From positions 33,790 through 97,789 of the forward strand of contig JAAFHZ010000003.1 of assembly GCA_013297675.1 (NCBI GenBank): DNA of 64,000 bases. Reading direction: 5' to 3'. The stretch's first letter is position 1. Every line of letters starts with the position of its first letter. The notes beneath the pieces were generated by a model, which saw nothing but the letters and a program-made list of their open reading frames with translations, was not told the origin of the DNA and made no database searches. The translations under genes and the position numbers were made by a program. Below, piece by piece: positions 58,001-64,000 of the stretch. The stretch is from Synechococcales cyanobacterium bin59.metabat.ball.084 (GTDB taxonomy: Bacteria; Cyanobacteriota; Cyanobacteriia; Cyanobacteriales; Chamaesiphonaceae).

Positions 58001-58429
58001 GCTAAACAGCGCTATAACCCTAAGGCTAATGCCGTATTGAAGCCCATTGATATTGCTGCTGATACTTTACTGAAGGCTGACTTTGCGGCTTTTCATGGTG
58101 AAACCTTAGTCATGACTGTGGCCGCTGAAATCTGTAAATTGATGGATCGGGTGAGAAGTGCCAACGCTGACGGTCGCTGGATTATCACTGGTCGTGATGA
58201 GGAAAGATTAGCCGTAGTTGAGTTTGCTAAATACTTTGTGGTGGAGGTATTCGAGAATACTTTTGCTGGCGATCGAGCGCGGTTAGCTGGCCGTCAACTT
58301 AATCTGTTGCGAGACACTTGTGAACTACTCTACCGATTAGAAAATGATCGAGAGAATAAAGAGTATGAAGCTAATAAGAAGCCCGGAGAAGCTGTCAAGC
58401 CAGAGGAGGATGAGGAAGATGAAATATAA
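55001..58429 (+). CDS. cas10d: Cas10d, type I-D large subunit with N-terminal HD nuclease
   Basis: This 1142-residue protein is the signature large subunit of type I-D effectors. An HD-type motif (LLIAGFILHDFEKFKYDYF) lies near residue 145, consistent with the Cas3'' nuclease being fused here. The centre is the diverged Cas10 palm region, with no GGDD cyclase motif that I can see. The C-terminus is very acidic (PEEDEEDEI). The C-terminal 150 or so residues form the helical small-subunit-like domain, often also made separately (see 57953). It is followed by csc2 after about 65 bp. Confidence 0.93.
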   Translation: MSDDLDYLEDDDLGLETAADRSLPTVKRELLTLKLLRNAIQSQHPNDAVMQDFAEYVLPNLLRLAIGVTAKGGNFFDELDQKNAAAGKAPVRRDNAADQSLSTHLLNGLFPANLIEQRLELLDTTIQREVTNYPLRRRLLIAGFILHDFEKFKYDYFHRISQKYKDLQNDKDEQIRDLSIAEHREILIPIVTELQLDRFISPDDPEAWIEYIDDLLCLAYNAQRRWGTNWNFSSFDGLNPKLKDRVLGCLADLTCLADSLASIVKHPYDAENYRLNDYLGRLSDRQLKFTYHSISENRGVLTNVVNNALVDAHTSLNIPECKYYEPLLYLPTGVIYIALKDAPTIDPASLPERVVNSIKELCAGQLSQRQTGFGRDGKGMKYADYYNLFFTDVELMKVALDATLRILRDGKDSVAGSRSENLVKFQQQNVLPSNYDFKFADDLRIDRIAEFGDVISRKIWGERLLKIESLRKQDKKLAAPAELELIHKVAEFWGLKDCSPAIREIQQINESLKSLKIKGNTGGVPYEWYYLAAQYLKQHPGIESVRETGLQAIEYVAGLIQPIVDRYPMADGWDDIRQWCDRVVMLPGGQFSGDNADIFLKELSNYNNAKKAGRGRQLICSISHSAYTVTEQMESAVLFTPQVYTNKQMLNGSNAKRNISSIAGIEMMLRQILMNQTQAVGKRFEDSKYRYLYFYPTYYFTPETNKFLQQAYSGIAQTRFDTSIRNHFITKELDADFGRGQYQSVDAFLIDDDLARCKALDEDDDDYKRDTGVPVRRDRTFKLSYPDDKPLTFYFMALPPGKDPTDTESWIMPAWLALAFPMILDVKTVVSESPIPPFNDGAEFEESVFIDSAPQALRTLLGKDRFRLDHILSSWKTPNGISRAAPLNTLTAAYAIHLDVNAKQSKSGYDPNWGKLTELAKDLDTSPLYVCFYLIKWARGQKTEVPGTKKMKLYIHCFYPCFDPYVEFDPQLETLIVKDPEKSPMHHPQRLTELYRKFYRAKQRYNPKANAVLKPIDIAADTLLKADFAAFHGETLVMTVAAEICKLMDRVRSANADGRWIITGRDEERLAVVEFAKYFVVEVFENTFAGDRARLAGRQLNLLRDTCELLYRLENDRENKEYEANKKPGEAVKPEEDEEDEI
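57953..58429 (+). CDS. cas11d: Candidate internal start for the Cas11d small subunit
   Basis: In known type I-D systems the small subunit is translated from an internal start near the 3' end of cas10d. An in-frame ATG at 57953 (MHHPQRLTELYRK) would give a 158-residue helical protein of suitable size. The upstream ribosome site is weak (GAGAAA). Another in-frame ATG lies at 57851 (MKLYIHCF). The choice is tentative. Confidence 0.35.
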   Translation: MHHPQRLTELYRKFYRAKQRYNPKANAVLKPIDIAADTLLKADFAAFHGETLVMTVAAEICKLMDRVRSANADGRWIITGRDEERLAVVEFAKYFVVEVFENTFAGDRARLAGRQLNLLRDTCELLYRLENDRENKEYEANKKPGEAVKPEEDEEDEI

Positions 58430-58494
58430 CTAGAGCAAATATCCAAACTTCCCAACCATTGACACAATATCTACATTTTTTCAGGAGAACTAAA

Positions 58495-59502
58495 ATGACC
58501 ATTCTTAAATCGATCGACAGCACCAAACTATTTCACAGCGAAATCCCTTACAAGCCAATGGGCAAGTATGTTCATTTTCTGACTATGCGTATTACCGAGT
58601 CTTACCCTCTGTTTCAAACCGATAGTGAGCTGAACAAAGCACGAGTCAGCGCTGGAATTGTTGATAAGACTCCGATTAGTCGGCTAGCAATGTTCAAACG
58701 GAAGCAATCTACACCTGAACGCTTAGTTGGACGTGAGTTACTACGCAACTATGGATTGATGACTGCGAAAGAATGTGAGTATAATGTCAGCTTCGCAATG
58801 AATAACCCAGATTGTATTATTTACGGCTTTGCGATCGGTGATTCTGGCTCAGAGAAATCTAAAGTAGTAGTAGATACTGCTTTTTCGATTAACTCCTTTG
58901 ATGCAACTCATGAAACATTTACTCTAAATGCCCCTTTTGAACATGGCACTATGAGCGAAAAAGGATCGGTCACTAGCCGCATTAATCAGCAAGACCACAT
59001 CAAACCCCAGGTGTTTTTCCCAAGTATTGTTACCCTCAAAGATCCCACCGAAGCTAATTTCTTGTACGTGTTCAACAATATTTTGAGAACCAGACACTAT
59101 GGGGCACAGACTACCCGTACAGGCCGAGTACGTAATGAATTGATAGGGGTCATTTTTGCTGATGGCGAAATTGTGAGTAATTTACGCTGGACTCAGGCAA
59201 TTTACGACGTGATGAAAGAGAGCCATAACTTTGACTCTACCGATCCGCTCAACGAAGAATCAGTTTTGACTGCGGCCACCAGCACCATAGAGGCTCTCAT
59301 GACCAAAGAATTTATTGTGCATACAGATTTGTTAGGCGCAAAATTCACTCCGCTATTAGATGAAGTTAAAACTTTATTGGGGAATGAAGACAGCTTGAAG
59401 CAAGTTTTACAGCAAGCTGACCAAGAAGCTAAAGTATATTTCAAGGCTCATATTGAAAAGCCGAAGAAAGCCGACAAAGATAAAGAAAAAGCTGCTAAAT
59501 AG
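58495..59502 (+). CDS. csc2: Csc2 (Cas7d), type I-D backbone subunit
   Basis: This 335-residue protein forms the backbone along the crRNA. I chose the start MTILKSIDS at 58495, which has a good AGGAG site. The frame is open to 58459. Family features include FLTMRITESYPLFQTDSELNKARV, RLAMFKRKQSTPERLVGRELLRNYGL and LRTRHYGAQTTRTGRVRNEL. The Lys-rich tail is typical. It lies 9 bp before csc1. Confidence 0.92.
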   Translation: MTILKSIDSTKLFHSEIPYKPMGKYVHFLTMRITESYPLFQTDSELNKARVSAGIVDKTPISRLAMFKRKQSTPERLVGRELLRNYGLMTAKECEYNVSFAMNNPDCIIYGFAIGDSGSEKSKVVVDTAFSINSFDATHETFTLNAPFEHGTMSEKGSVTSRINQQDHIKPQVFFPSIVTLKDPTEANFLYVFNNILRTRHYGAQTTRTGRVRNELIGVIFADGEIVSNLRWTQAIYDVMKESHNFDSTDPLNEESVLTAATSTIEALMTKEFIVHTDLLGAKFTPLLDEVKTLLGNEDSLKQVLQQADQEAKVYFKAHIEKPKKADKDKEKAAK

Positions 59503-59511
59503 GTAATTTGT

Positions 59512-60225
59512 ATGACCCACATTTACCATTGCTCGATCGAACTACATGACAGCCTTTATTACGCCACCCGCGAAATCGGTCGGCTGTATGAGACTGAACC
59601 TATCTTGCATAACTACGCCCTCTGCTATGCCCTGGGCTTAGTAGATAGCGATCGCTATGCCACCCGTGTCTCAGAAGAGCATGAGTATCGTTACTTTTGC
59701 CCAGAGCAAGTACCTAAATATGAGGAACACCTCACCCCGCTCAACCAGCAGGGTATTTACGTCACACCAGCTAAAGCCATCCGTCATAGCGCAGTGTTGC
59801 ATACCTGGAAATATGCTAACAACCATTACCATGTGGAAATGGGAAAAACTCAGAAAAACATTCCCAGCTTTGGCCGTGCCAAAGAGATTGCGGCAGAAAG
59901 CCAATTCGAGTGCTTCGTTATTGTCAATCAGCCAATTGAATTACCAAAGTGGATTCGACTTGGTAAATGGATGAGTAAAGCCGTTCTAACTGTTAGTGAG
60001 CCATTAAAGTTCGATCGATATACTAGCGACTTTATCTGTGAACATCCTCTTAACCCCCTAGATGTGATGTTTACACAGCAAGTAGTTAGCTATGACACCT
60101 TAAACATGCCTCCAGTTAGCTTGATTCGGAACGTGCGATTTCTAAATGGGTCACACTATCGCTGCAAGTTAGGGACGGCAACCTTTAACCTGCCAGCTAA
60201 TATGCAATACCGTTTTAGCGGATAA
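59512..60225 (+). CDS. csc1: Csc1 (Cas5d-type), type I-D subunit
   Basis: This 237-residue protein caps the 5' end of the crRNA complex. It opens with IYHCSIELHDSLYYATREIGRLYETEPILHNYALCYALG, the recognisable Csc1 N-terminus, and contains GRAKEIAAESQFECFVI. It is the last gene of the first effector block. The usual next gene, cas6, is separated by a convergent insertion of about 540 bp. Confidence 0.9.
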   Translation: MTHIYHCSIELHDSLYYATREIGRLYETEPILHNYALCYALGLVDSDRYATRVSEEHEYRYFCPEQVPKYEEHLTPLNQQGIYVTPAKAIRHSAVLHTWKYANNHYHVEMGKTQKNIPSFGRAKEIAAESQFECFVIVNQPIELPKWIRLGKWMSKAVLTVSEPLKFDRYTSDFICEHPLNPLDVMFTQQVVSYDTLNMPPVSLIRNVRFLNGSHYRCKLGTATFNLPANMQYRFSG

Positions 60226-60237
60226 TAGTCAGTATTT

Positions 60238-60266
60238 AATTTCTGCCACTATTGGTGGCAGAAATT
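60238..60266. terminator. Perfect 12-bp hairpin between convergent csc1 and DUF6887 gene
   Basis: AATTTCTGCCAC (60238-60249) and GTGGCAGAAATT (60255-60266) pair fully around TATTG. It lies between converging genes, suiting a bidirectional stop, although no clear T-run follows. Confidence 0.5.
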
Positions 60267-60287
60267 GGTAGAAAGTCTAAAAAGCAT

Positions 60288-60485
60288 TCATTTCCCTAGC
60301 TTTTCCCGAATTGCCTTTTTCGTGATTTCTACGTTTTCTGGTGTATTTGGGCAAGGATAGCTCTTTGTTGCTGGCCGAGAATTCAACTGATCCATTAGAG
60401 CGTTAAACGCTTCTTGGTCATCTCTATGTTCCAGTACATAGCTACGAAGTTGGGCGACATCCATTGTTTTAAAATCGGGCTGCAT
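60288..60485 (-). CDS. DUF6887-like small protein
   Basis: This 65-residue cyanobacterial protein (MQPDFKTMDVAQLRSYVLEHRDDQEAFNALMDQL...) is found as the second member of DUF6888-DUF6887 pairs. I chose the Met at 60485, which overlaps the preceding stop as ATGA. A Met 15 bp upstream is possible. Function is unknown. The small size and paired overlap resemble toxin-antitoxin modules. It is antisense to the cas genes. Confidence 0.75.
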   Translation of the reverse strand: MQPDFKTMDVAQLRSYVLEHRDDQEAFNALMDQLNSRPATKSYPCPNTPENVEITKKAIREKLGK

Positions 60486-60685
60486 CACAAAAACCTCCAA
60501 TTTCCATTCTGTTCAATTATAACTTCGGTTTCAACTCCTGCCAAAATAACCAATTTCTTATCACGCTCATCTAGTCTGACCAGATAGACAGGAATATAAA
60601 AGCTCGTCAAATCCAGACAAACCCGGACACAGCTCATGCATTGCTCGACTGTAGGCAAAACGGACTTACTCTCAAAGTGATACAA
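60485..60685 (-). CDS. DUF6888-like small protein
   Basis: This 66-residue protein has LPTVEQCMSCVRVCLDLTSFYIPVYLVRLDERDKKLVILAG near its start and closes with NGNWRFL, the DUF6888 pattern. It overlaps the DUF6887-like gene by 4 bp and is transcribed first. Its promoter must lie near 60685-60764, facing away from the start of cas6. Function is unknown. Confidence 0.72.
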   Translation of the reverse strand: MYHFESKSVLPTVEQCMSCVRVCLDLTSFYIPVYLVRLDERDKKLVILAGVETEVIIEQNGNWRFL

Positions 60686-60763
60686 CGTCCCAAATTTAAC
60701 ATATGTTCAGGTCTATTCAATAGCAATGCCTTTACAAACAGCAACTTTACCCTGAATTTTCTT

Positions 60764-61573
60764 ATGCCACATAGTTTAGTTCTAAATTTAACGCCGATCG
60801 CCCCTATCCAACCCGGATACCTGAGCGGCAAACACGTCCACGCTCTATTTCTAACCATCATCAACTCCGTAGACCCGGCACTCGCTACCCGTCTTCACGA
60901 ACAAACTACCGATAAAGCCTTTACCCTCAGCCCGATTCAAACCGGCAGACCCGACAAAGTGCGCTGGCAACACGATCGAGCAATTCCCGCTGAAACCCCT
61001 TGTTGGTGGCGAATTTCATTATTAGATGATGCTCTTTTTGGCCACTTAACCCCCCTCTGGCTGAACCTAAACCCCAAACATTCTTGGCACTTAGGAGCCG
61101 CTGACTTGCGGATCACCAGCGTGCTGGGCACCCCCCAACCACGTCAGCCCTGGGCAAACTTTGCCAGCTATGGGCAGCTCTATGAAGAAGCCAGCGATCG
61201 AACCCACATCGATTTGATTTTTGCCACTCCTACCGCTTTTCGTCAACAAAACTTCGATACTTCTCTACCCAGTCGAGACTTGGTATTCAAAAGCTGGCTG
61301 AAAAAATGGAACCAATATAGCGGCATAGAATTTGACCCAGCCATTTTAGAATGTATTTTTCCTAGCTACTTCAATATTTACACCGAGATCGTGGAAGACT
61401 CTCGCAGCAAATTTATTGGTTATCTAGGTGAGATGACCTTTAGAATTATGGGCAAGATAGAACCAGAAGTAATTAAACAAATTAATACCCTGGCGGATTT
61501 TGCTCTCTATGCTGGCACCGGGCGCAAAACACCAATGGGCATGGGAATGACTAGAAGACACTATGGAAAATGA
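60764..61573 (+). CDS. cas6: Cas6 crRNA-processing endonuclease
   Basis: This 269-residue RAMP nuclease cuts the array transcript at each repeat to leave the ATTGAAAC handle. It begins MPHSLVLNLTPIAPIQPGYLSGKHVHALFL and ends with a Gly-rich loop, LYAGTGRKTPMGMGMTRR. I chose the Met at 60764. The frame is open to 60641 but that part has no family match. Cas4 overlaps its end by 11 bp. Because of the antisense pair upstream, cas6 onwards probably has its own promoter. Confidence 0.9.
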   Translation: MPHSLVLNLTPIAPIQPGYLSGKHVHALFLTIINSVDPALATRLHEQTTDKAFTLSPIQTGRPDKVRWQHDRAIPAETPCWWRISLLDDALFGHLTPLWLNLNPKHSWHLGAADLRITSVLGTPQPRQPWANFASYGQLYEEASDRTHIDLIFATPTAFRQQNFDTSLPSRDLVFKSWLKKWNQYSGIEFDPAILECIFPSYFNIYTEIVEDSRSKFIGYLGEMTFRIMGKIEPEVIKQINTLADFALYAGTGRKTPMGMGMTRRHYGK

Positions 61574-62150
61574 TTACATCCCGATCGCTGCACTGAATCA
61601 ATATAGCTACTGCCCCCACCGCTGTTGGCGGATGTTCTGTGCTGGGGAGTTTGTTGATAACCAATACACGATCGAGGGCACTGGTTTACACGAGCGGGTG
61701 CATACCGTAGGCGATGGTAATCAGGGTGAAACCTATCAGGTGCGGGCTATTTGGCTAAAGTCTGACCGCTATGGTTTGGTGGGGAAATCGGACTTAATTG
61801 AAGAGATGGATGGTTGTTGGTATCCGATCGAATACAAGAGAGGCAACCGGGGTGAATATGATAATGACGAGTTGCAGGTCTGCGCTCAGGCGCTGTGCTT
61901 GGAGGAAATGACCGGGCAGGAAATTAGGCAAGGATACATTTACTATGCTCATTCGCACCAGCGGGTGCTGGTAGAAATTGATGAGCCGTTACGACAGATG
62001 GCGATCGAGACTATTGCTGCGGTGACGAATTTGTTGACGACGGGCAAGATGCCAACTCCACGCTATTCGCCCCGCTGTAAGGGCTGTAGTTTGGTAGAAC
62101 ACTGTTTGCCGAAGGCAGTGGAAAAAGTAGGCAAATATCGGGAAGACTAG
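61563..62150 (+). CDS. cas4: Cas4 exonuclease for spacer acquisition
   Basis: This 195-residue PD-(D/E)xK nuclease with an iron-sulphur cluster trims prespacers and helps select the PAM. Cluster Cys residues are in the early SYCPHRCW and the late SPRCKGCSLVEHC. The nuclease motif is GLVGKSDLIEE and YPIEYKRGN, with QVCAQALCLEE as the QhxxY-like segment. Length is normal. It overlaps cas6 and lies 26 bp before cas1. Confidence 0.92.
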   Translation: MENDYIPIAALNQYSYCPHRCWRMFCAGEFVDNQYTIEGTGLHERVHTVGDGNQGETYQVRAIWLKSDRYGLVGKSDLIEEMDGCWYPIEYKRGNRGEYDNDELQVCAQALCLEEMTGQEIRQGYIYYAHSHQRVLVEIDEPLRQMAIETIAAVTNLLTTGKMPTPRYSPRCKGCSLVEHCLPKAVEKVGKYRED

Positions 62151-62176
62151 ACCTATCACAAAACGAGGAATCGATC

Positions 62177-63184
62177 GTGGGAACTTTGTATATCATGCAA
62201 GATGATGCCTTCATTGGCAAAATCGATGAGCGGCTGAAGGTGACTCACGAGCATCAGGTGTTGCAAGATGTGCCGCTGATTAAACTTGATGGGGTAGTGG
62301 TGATGGGCAGAGCGACAGTTTCGCCAGCGGCTTTGATGGAGCTACTAGAGCGCAAGATTCCGCTGACTTTTCTACACAAGACCGGGCGGTATTTGGGTAG
62401 CTTGGAGGCTCCACTGGGCAAAAATATTTTCATTCGATCGGCACAGTGGTCAGCAGCCAAGGGCGATGAAGAGAAGGTACTGCATGTGGTGCGGGGTTTT
62501 ATTCGGGGAAAGCTGAAGAATTATCGCAACAGTTTACTGCGGGCGCAGCGCGAAAATGAGGGTTTGGATTTAGGGAAGGCGGTGGAGCTAATTAGAGATT
62601 CGATCGATGCCCTGCCCACCACGATGAATGTGGATTCTTTGCGAGGTTTGGAGGGATTAGGAAGTGCGGCGTATTTTGGTTGTTTCGATCGGCTGCTGAG
62701 AAATCCAGATTTTGAGTTCAAAAGTCGTAACCGCCGTCCGCCGCTAGACCCGGTGAATGCGCTGTTGAGTTTTGGTTATGCTTTGCTGTTGCATGATGTG
62801 CAGAGCGCGGTGAATATTGCGGGGTTTGACCCTTATTTGGGTTATTTGCATGTGGAACGCTATGGTCGTCCATCTTTGGCATTAGATTTGATGGAAGAGT
62901 TTCGGCCATTGGTGGTGGATGCGATCGTATTGACGGCTATCAACAGGAAATTGTTGACGTTGGATGATTTCACGACGGAGCCAGTGAGTGGGGCGGTATC
63001 GTTATCAGATGAGGGTCGAAAGACTTTTTTGCGGCTGTATGAACAGAAAAAGCAGTCGGAGTTTAAGCATCCGGTAATGGAGAAGAAGTGCAGCTATCAG
63101 AAAGCTTTTTTGATTCAGGCGCGGCTATTGGGTAAGTATTTGATGGCTGAGACGGAGCTGTATCCGCCATTGGTGTTGAAATGA
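62177..63184 (+). CDS. cas1: Cas1 integrase
   Basis: This 335-residue integrase inserts new spacers. It starts with GTG at 62177 (GTLYIMQDDAFIGK). The catalytic metal ligands fall in RGLEGLGSAAYF (Glu), YLHVERYGRPSLALDLMEEFRP (His, then Asp or Glu). The sequence is full length and intact. Its stop overlaps the cas2 start by 4 bp. Confidence 0.95.
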   Translation: MGTLYIMQDDAFIGKIDERLKVTHEHQVLQDVPLIKLDGVVVMGRATVSPAALMELLERKIPLTFLHKTGRYLGSLEAPLGKNIFIRSAQWSAAKGDEEKVLHVVRGFIRGKLKNYRNSLLRAQRENEGLDLGKAVELIRDSIDALPTTMNVDSLRGLEGLGSAAYFGCFDRLLRNPDFEFKSRNRRPPLDPVNALLSFGYALLLHDVQSAVNIAGFDPYLGYLHVERYGRPSLALDLMEEFRPLVVDAIVLTAINRKLLTLDDFTTEPVSGAVSLSDEGRKTFLRLYEQKKQSEFKHPVMEKKCSYQKAFLIQARLLGKYLMAETELYPPLVLK

Positions 63185-63459
63185 ATAATTTGGTGGTTTC
63201 GTATGATATTCCAGATGATAAGCGGCGGACGAAGGTGCATAAGATGTTGAAATCTTACGGGCAGTGGATGCAATATAGTTTGTTTGAGTGTCATGATCTG
63301 ACTGATGCGCAGTATGCGAAAATGCGGGTAAGGTTGGATAGGTTGATTAAGCCAGATGAAGATAGTGTGCGGTTCTATTTTTTGTGTGGATGTTGTGTGG
63401 GTAAGGTAGAGCGGGTTGGGGGTGAATTGGTGAGGGATGATTCTATTTTTTTTGCTTGA
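63181..63459 (+). CDS. cas2: Cas2, spacer acquisition subunit
   Basis: This 92-residue ferredoxin-fold protein pairs with Cas1. It starts MNNLVVSYDIPDDKRRTKVHKML, with the conserved YDIPDD, and ends in a strand (GELVRDDSIFFA). Length is typical. It overlaps cas1 by 4 bp and is followed by the array leader. Confidence 0.95.
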   Translation: MNNLVVSYDIPDDKRRTKVHKMLKSYGQWMQYSLFECHDLTDAQYAKMRVRLDRLIKPDEDSVRFYFLCGCCVGKVERVGGELVRDDSIFFA

Positions 63460-63712
63460 GGTTTTGCGCGGGAGGGTGGGTGTTGAAAGAGCAGGGGTGA
63501 AAAAAACGGCTGAGTTAGATGGCTGGTAATGGTTTGAGGCTTTTTTTTGAAAAAATGAGCCGCGCAAACTCTCAAACTGTTTGGGGATAAAGTTTTCGAG
63601 GTTTTAACTTTTTGAATAAAATGGATATTTTCATGCTATATTTGACTTTGTTGGCTCAGCCGCGCAAACGCACCTTGAAAACCTTATATACCAGTGTCTT
63701 CAAGATGCCGGG
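63460..63712 (+). promoter_or_regulatory. CRISPR leader with array promoter
   Basis: AT-rich leader between cas2 and the first repeat. A promoter is visible: TTGAAT (63612-63617), 19 nt, TGC and TATATT (63637-63642), giving a start near 63649. The word AGCCGCGCAAAC occurs at 63558-63569 and again at 63658-63669, exactly 100 bp apart. An inverted partial copy (TTTGCGCGG) lies at 63463-63471. These may guide leader-end integration. Confidence 0.65.
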
Positions 63713-64000
63713 GCAACAACACCACCGAATCCCTATCAGGGATTGAAACTTAATTACAGTGCCTCTACGCCCATTCCGTTGCTTAGCAACAACACCACCG
63801 AATCCCTATCAGGGATTGAAACTTTTTGAGTCGGAGATTTTACCGATGGCGGCAATTAATTGCAACAACACCACCGAATCCCTATCAGGGATTGAAACGT
63901 CTAACAGATTTCCGCAGGCAATACATACAGAAACCGGGCAACAACACCACCGAATCCCTATCAGGGATTGAAACAAAACCCCAACAGCGTGAAGTTTCCG
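63713..64000 (+). CRISPR. Type I-D CRISPR array, start; four repeats visible, open at right edge
   Basis: Four identical 37-nt repeats stand at 63713-63749, 63786-63822, 63862-63898 and 63938-63974. Each begins GCAACAACACCACC and ends AGGGATTGAAAC, and contains the palindrome ATCCCTATCAGGGAT. Spacers are 36, 39 and 39 nt, and a fourth runs off the window. Identical repeats and an adjacent leader mark this as the young, leader-proximal end. The crRNA direction is plus, giving the handle ATTGAAAC. Confidence 0.97.

Noticed and set aside
63750..63937. Self-targeting by visible spacers
   Set aside because: Scanning by eye found no convincing match of the three complete spacers inside this window. 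A genome-wide search was not possible.
1..64000. tRNA or rRNA genes
   Set aside because: None recognised. No CCA-ended cloverleaf-like stretch or rRNA core sequence stood out.

Overview
The window is cyanobacterial. Its codon and base use, the many CGATCG and occasional GCGATCGC (HIP1-type) words, a high-light-inducible protein, a DevBCA-type exporter, a CyRepA1-like replication gene and DUF6887/DUF6888 proteins all fit this. A CyRepA1-type gene, toxin-antitoxin pairs and a type I-D CRISPR-Cas locus together resemble the gene set of Synechocystis plasmid pSYSA, so the molecule may be a plasmid or carry an integrated one. This cannot be decided from 64 kb.

Region 1 (1-32.6 kb, minus strand) is a lipopeptide assembly line read leftwards. 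It has a type II thioesterase, a 5247-residue hybrid protein (FAAL, luciferase-like monooxygenase, ACP, KS, AT, ACP, aminotransferase, C-A-T, C-A-T-E), a C-A-T-E-C-A-T-E NRPS, and a third NRPS that runs off the left edge. The predicted product is a lipopeptide that starts with a beta-amino (probably hydroxylated) fatty acid and is rich in D-residues. Region 2 (33.3-38.6 kb) is a DevBCA-like ABC exporter with a histidine kinase in the same run of genes, and a convergent NarL-type response regulator.

Region 3 (38.9-49.8 kb) is accessory DNA. It holds two unknown cyanobacterial genes, a DUF427 gene, a decayed type I restriction locus in which hsdS has been fused to the tail of hsdR, RelE-type and PrlF-YhaV-type toxin-antitoxin pairs, a structured and repeat-rich stretch upstream of the CyRepA1-like gene, a small Hli protein, a 2Fe-2S ferredoxin and IS200/IS605-like debris.

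Region 4 (49.8-64 kb) is a type I-D CRISPR-Cas locus: cas3', cas10d, csc2, csc1, cas6, cas4, cas1, cas2 and an array that runs off the right edge. Two insertions interrupt it. About 3 kb between cas3' and cas10d carries a YhcG nuclease fragment, a ParA-like ATPase and a HEPN protein. An antisense DUF6887/DUF6888 pair sits between csc1 and cas6.

The most striking signal is immediately downstream of cas3', on the minus strand. Two degenerate copies of the array repeat lie exactly one repeat-spacer period (73 nt) apart. They flank a 36-nt guide whose first 15 nt match, 14 of 15 and with the single mismatch at position 6, a site at 52179-52193. That site is preceded by GTC, a type I-D PAM, and overlaps a promoter reading towards the small membrane-protein gene, parA-HEPN and cas10d. 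This is the architecture of a CreR/CreA-type crRNA-like regulator, here in a type I-D system. It could make the effector complex repress its own operon, or hold a toxin silent for as long as the complex is intact.
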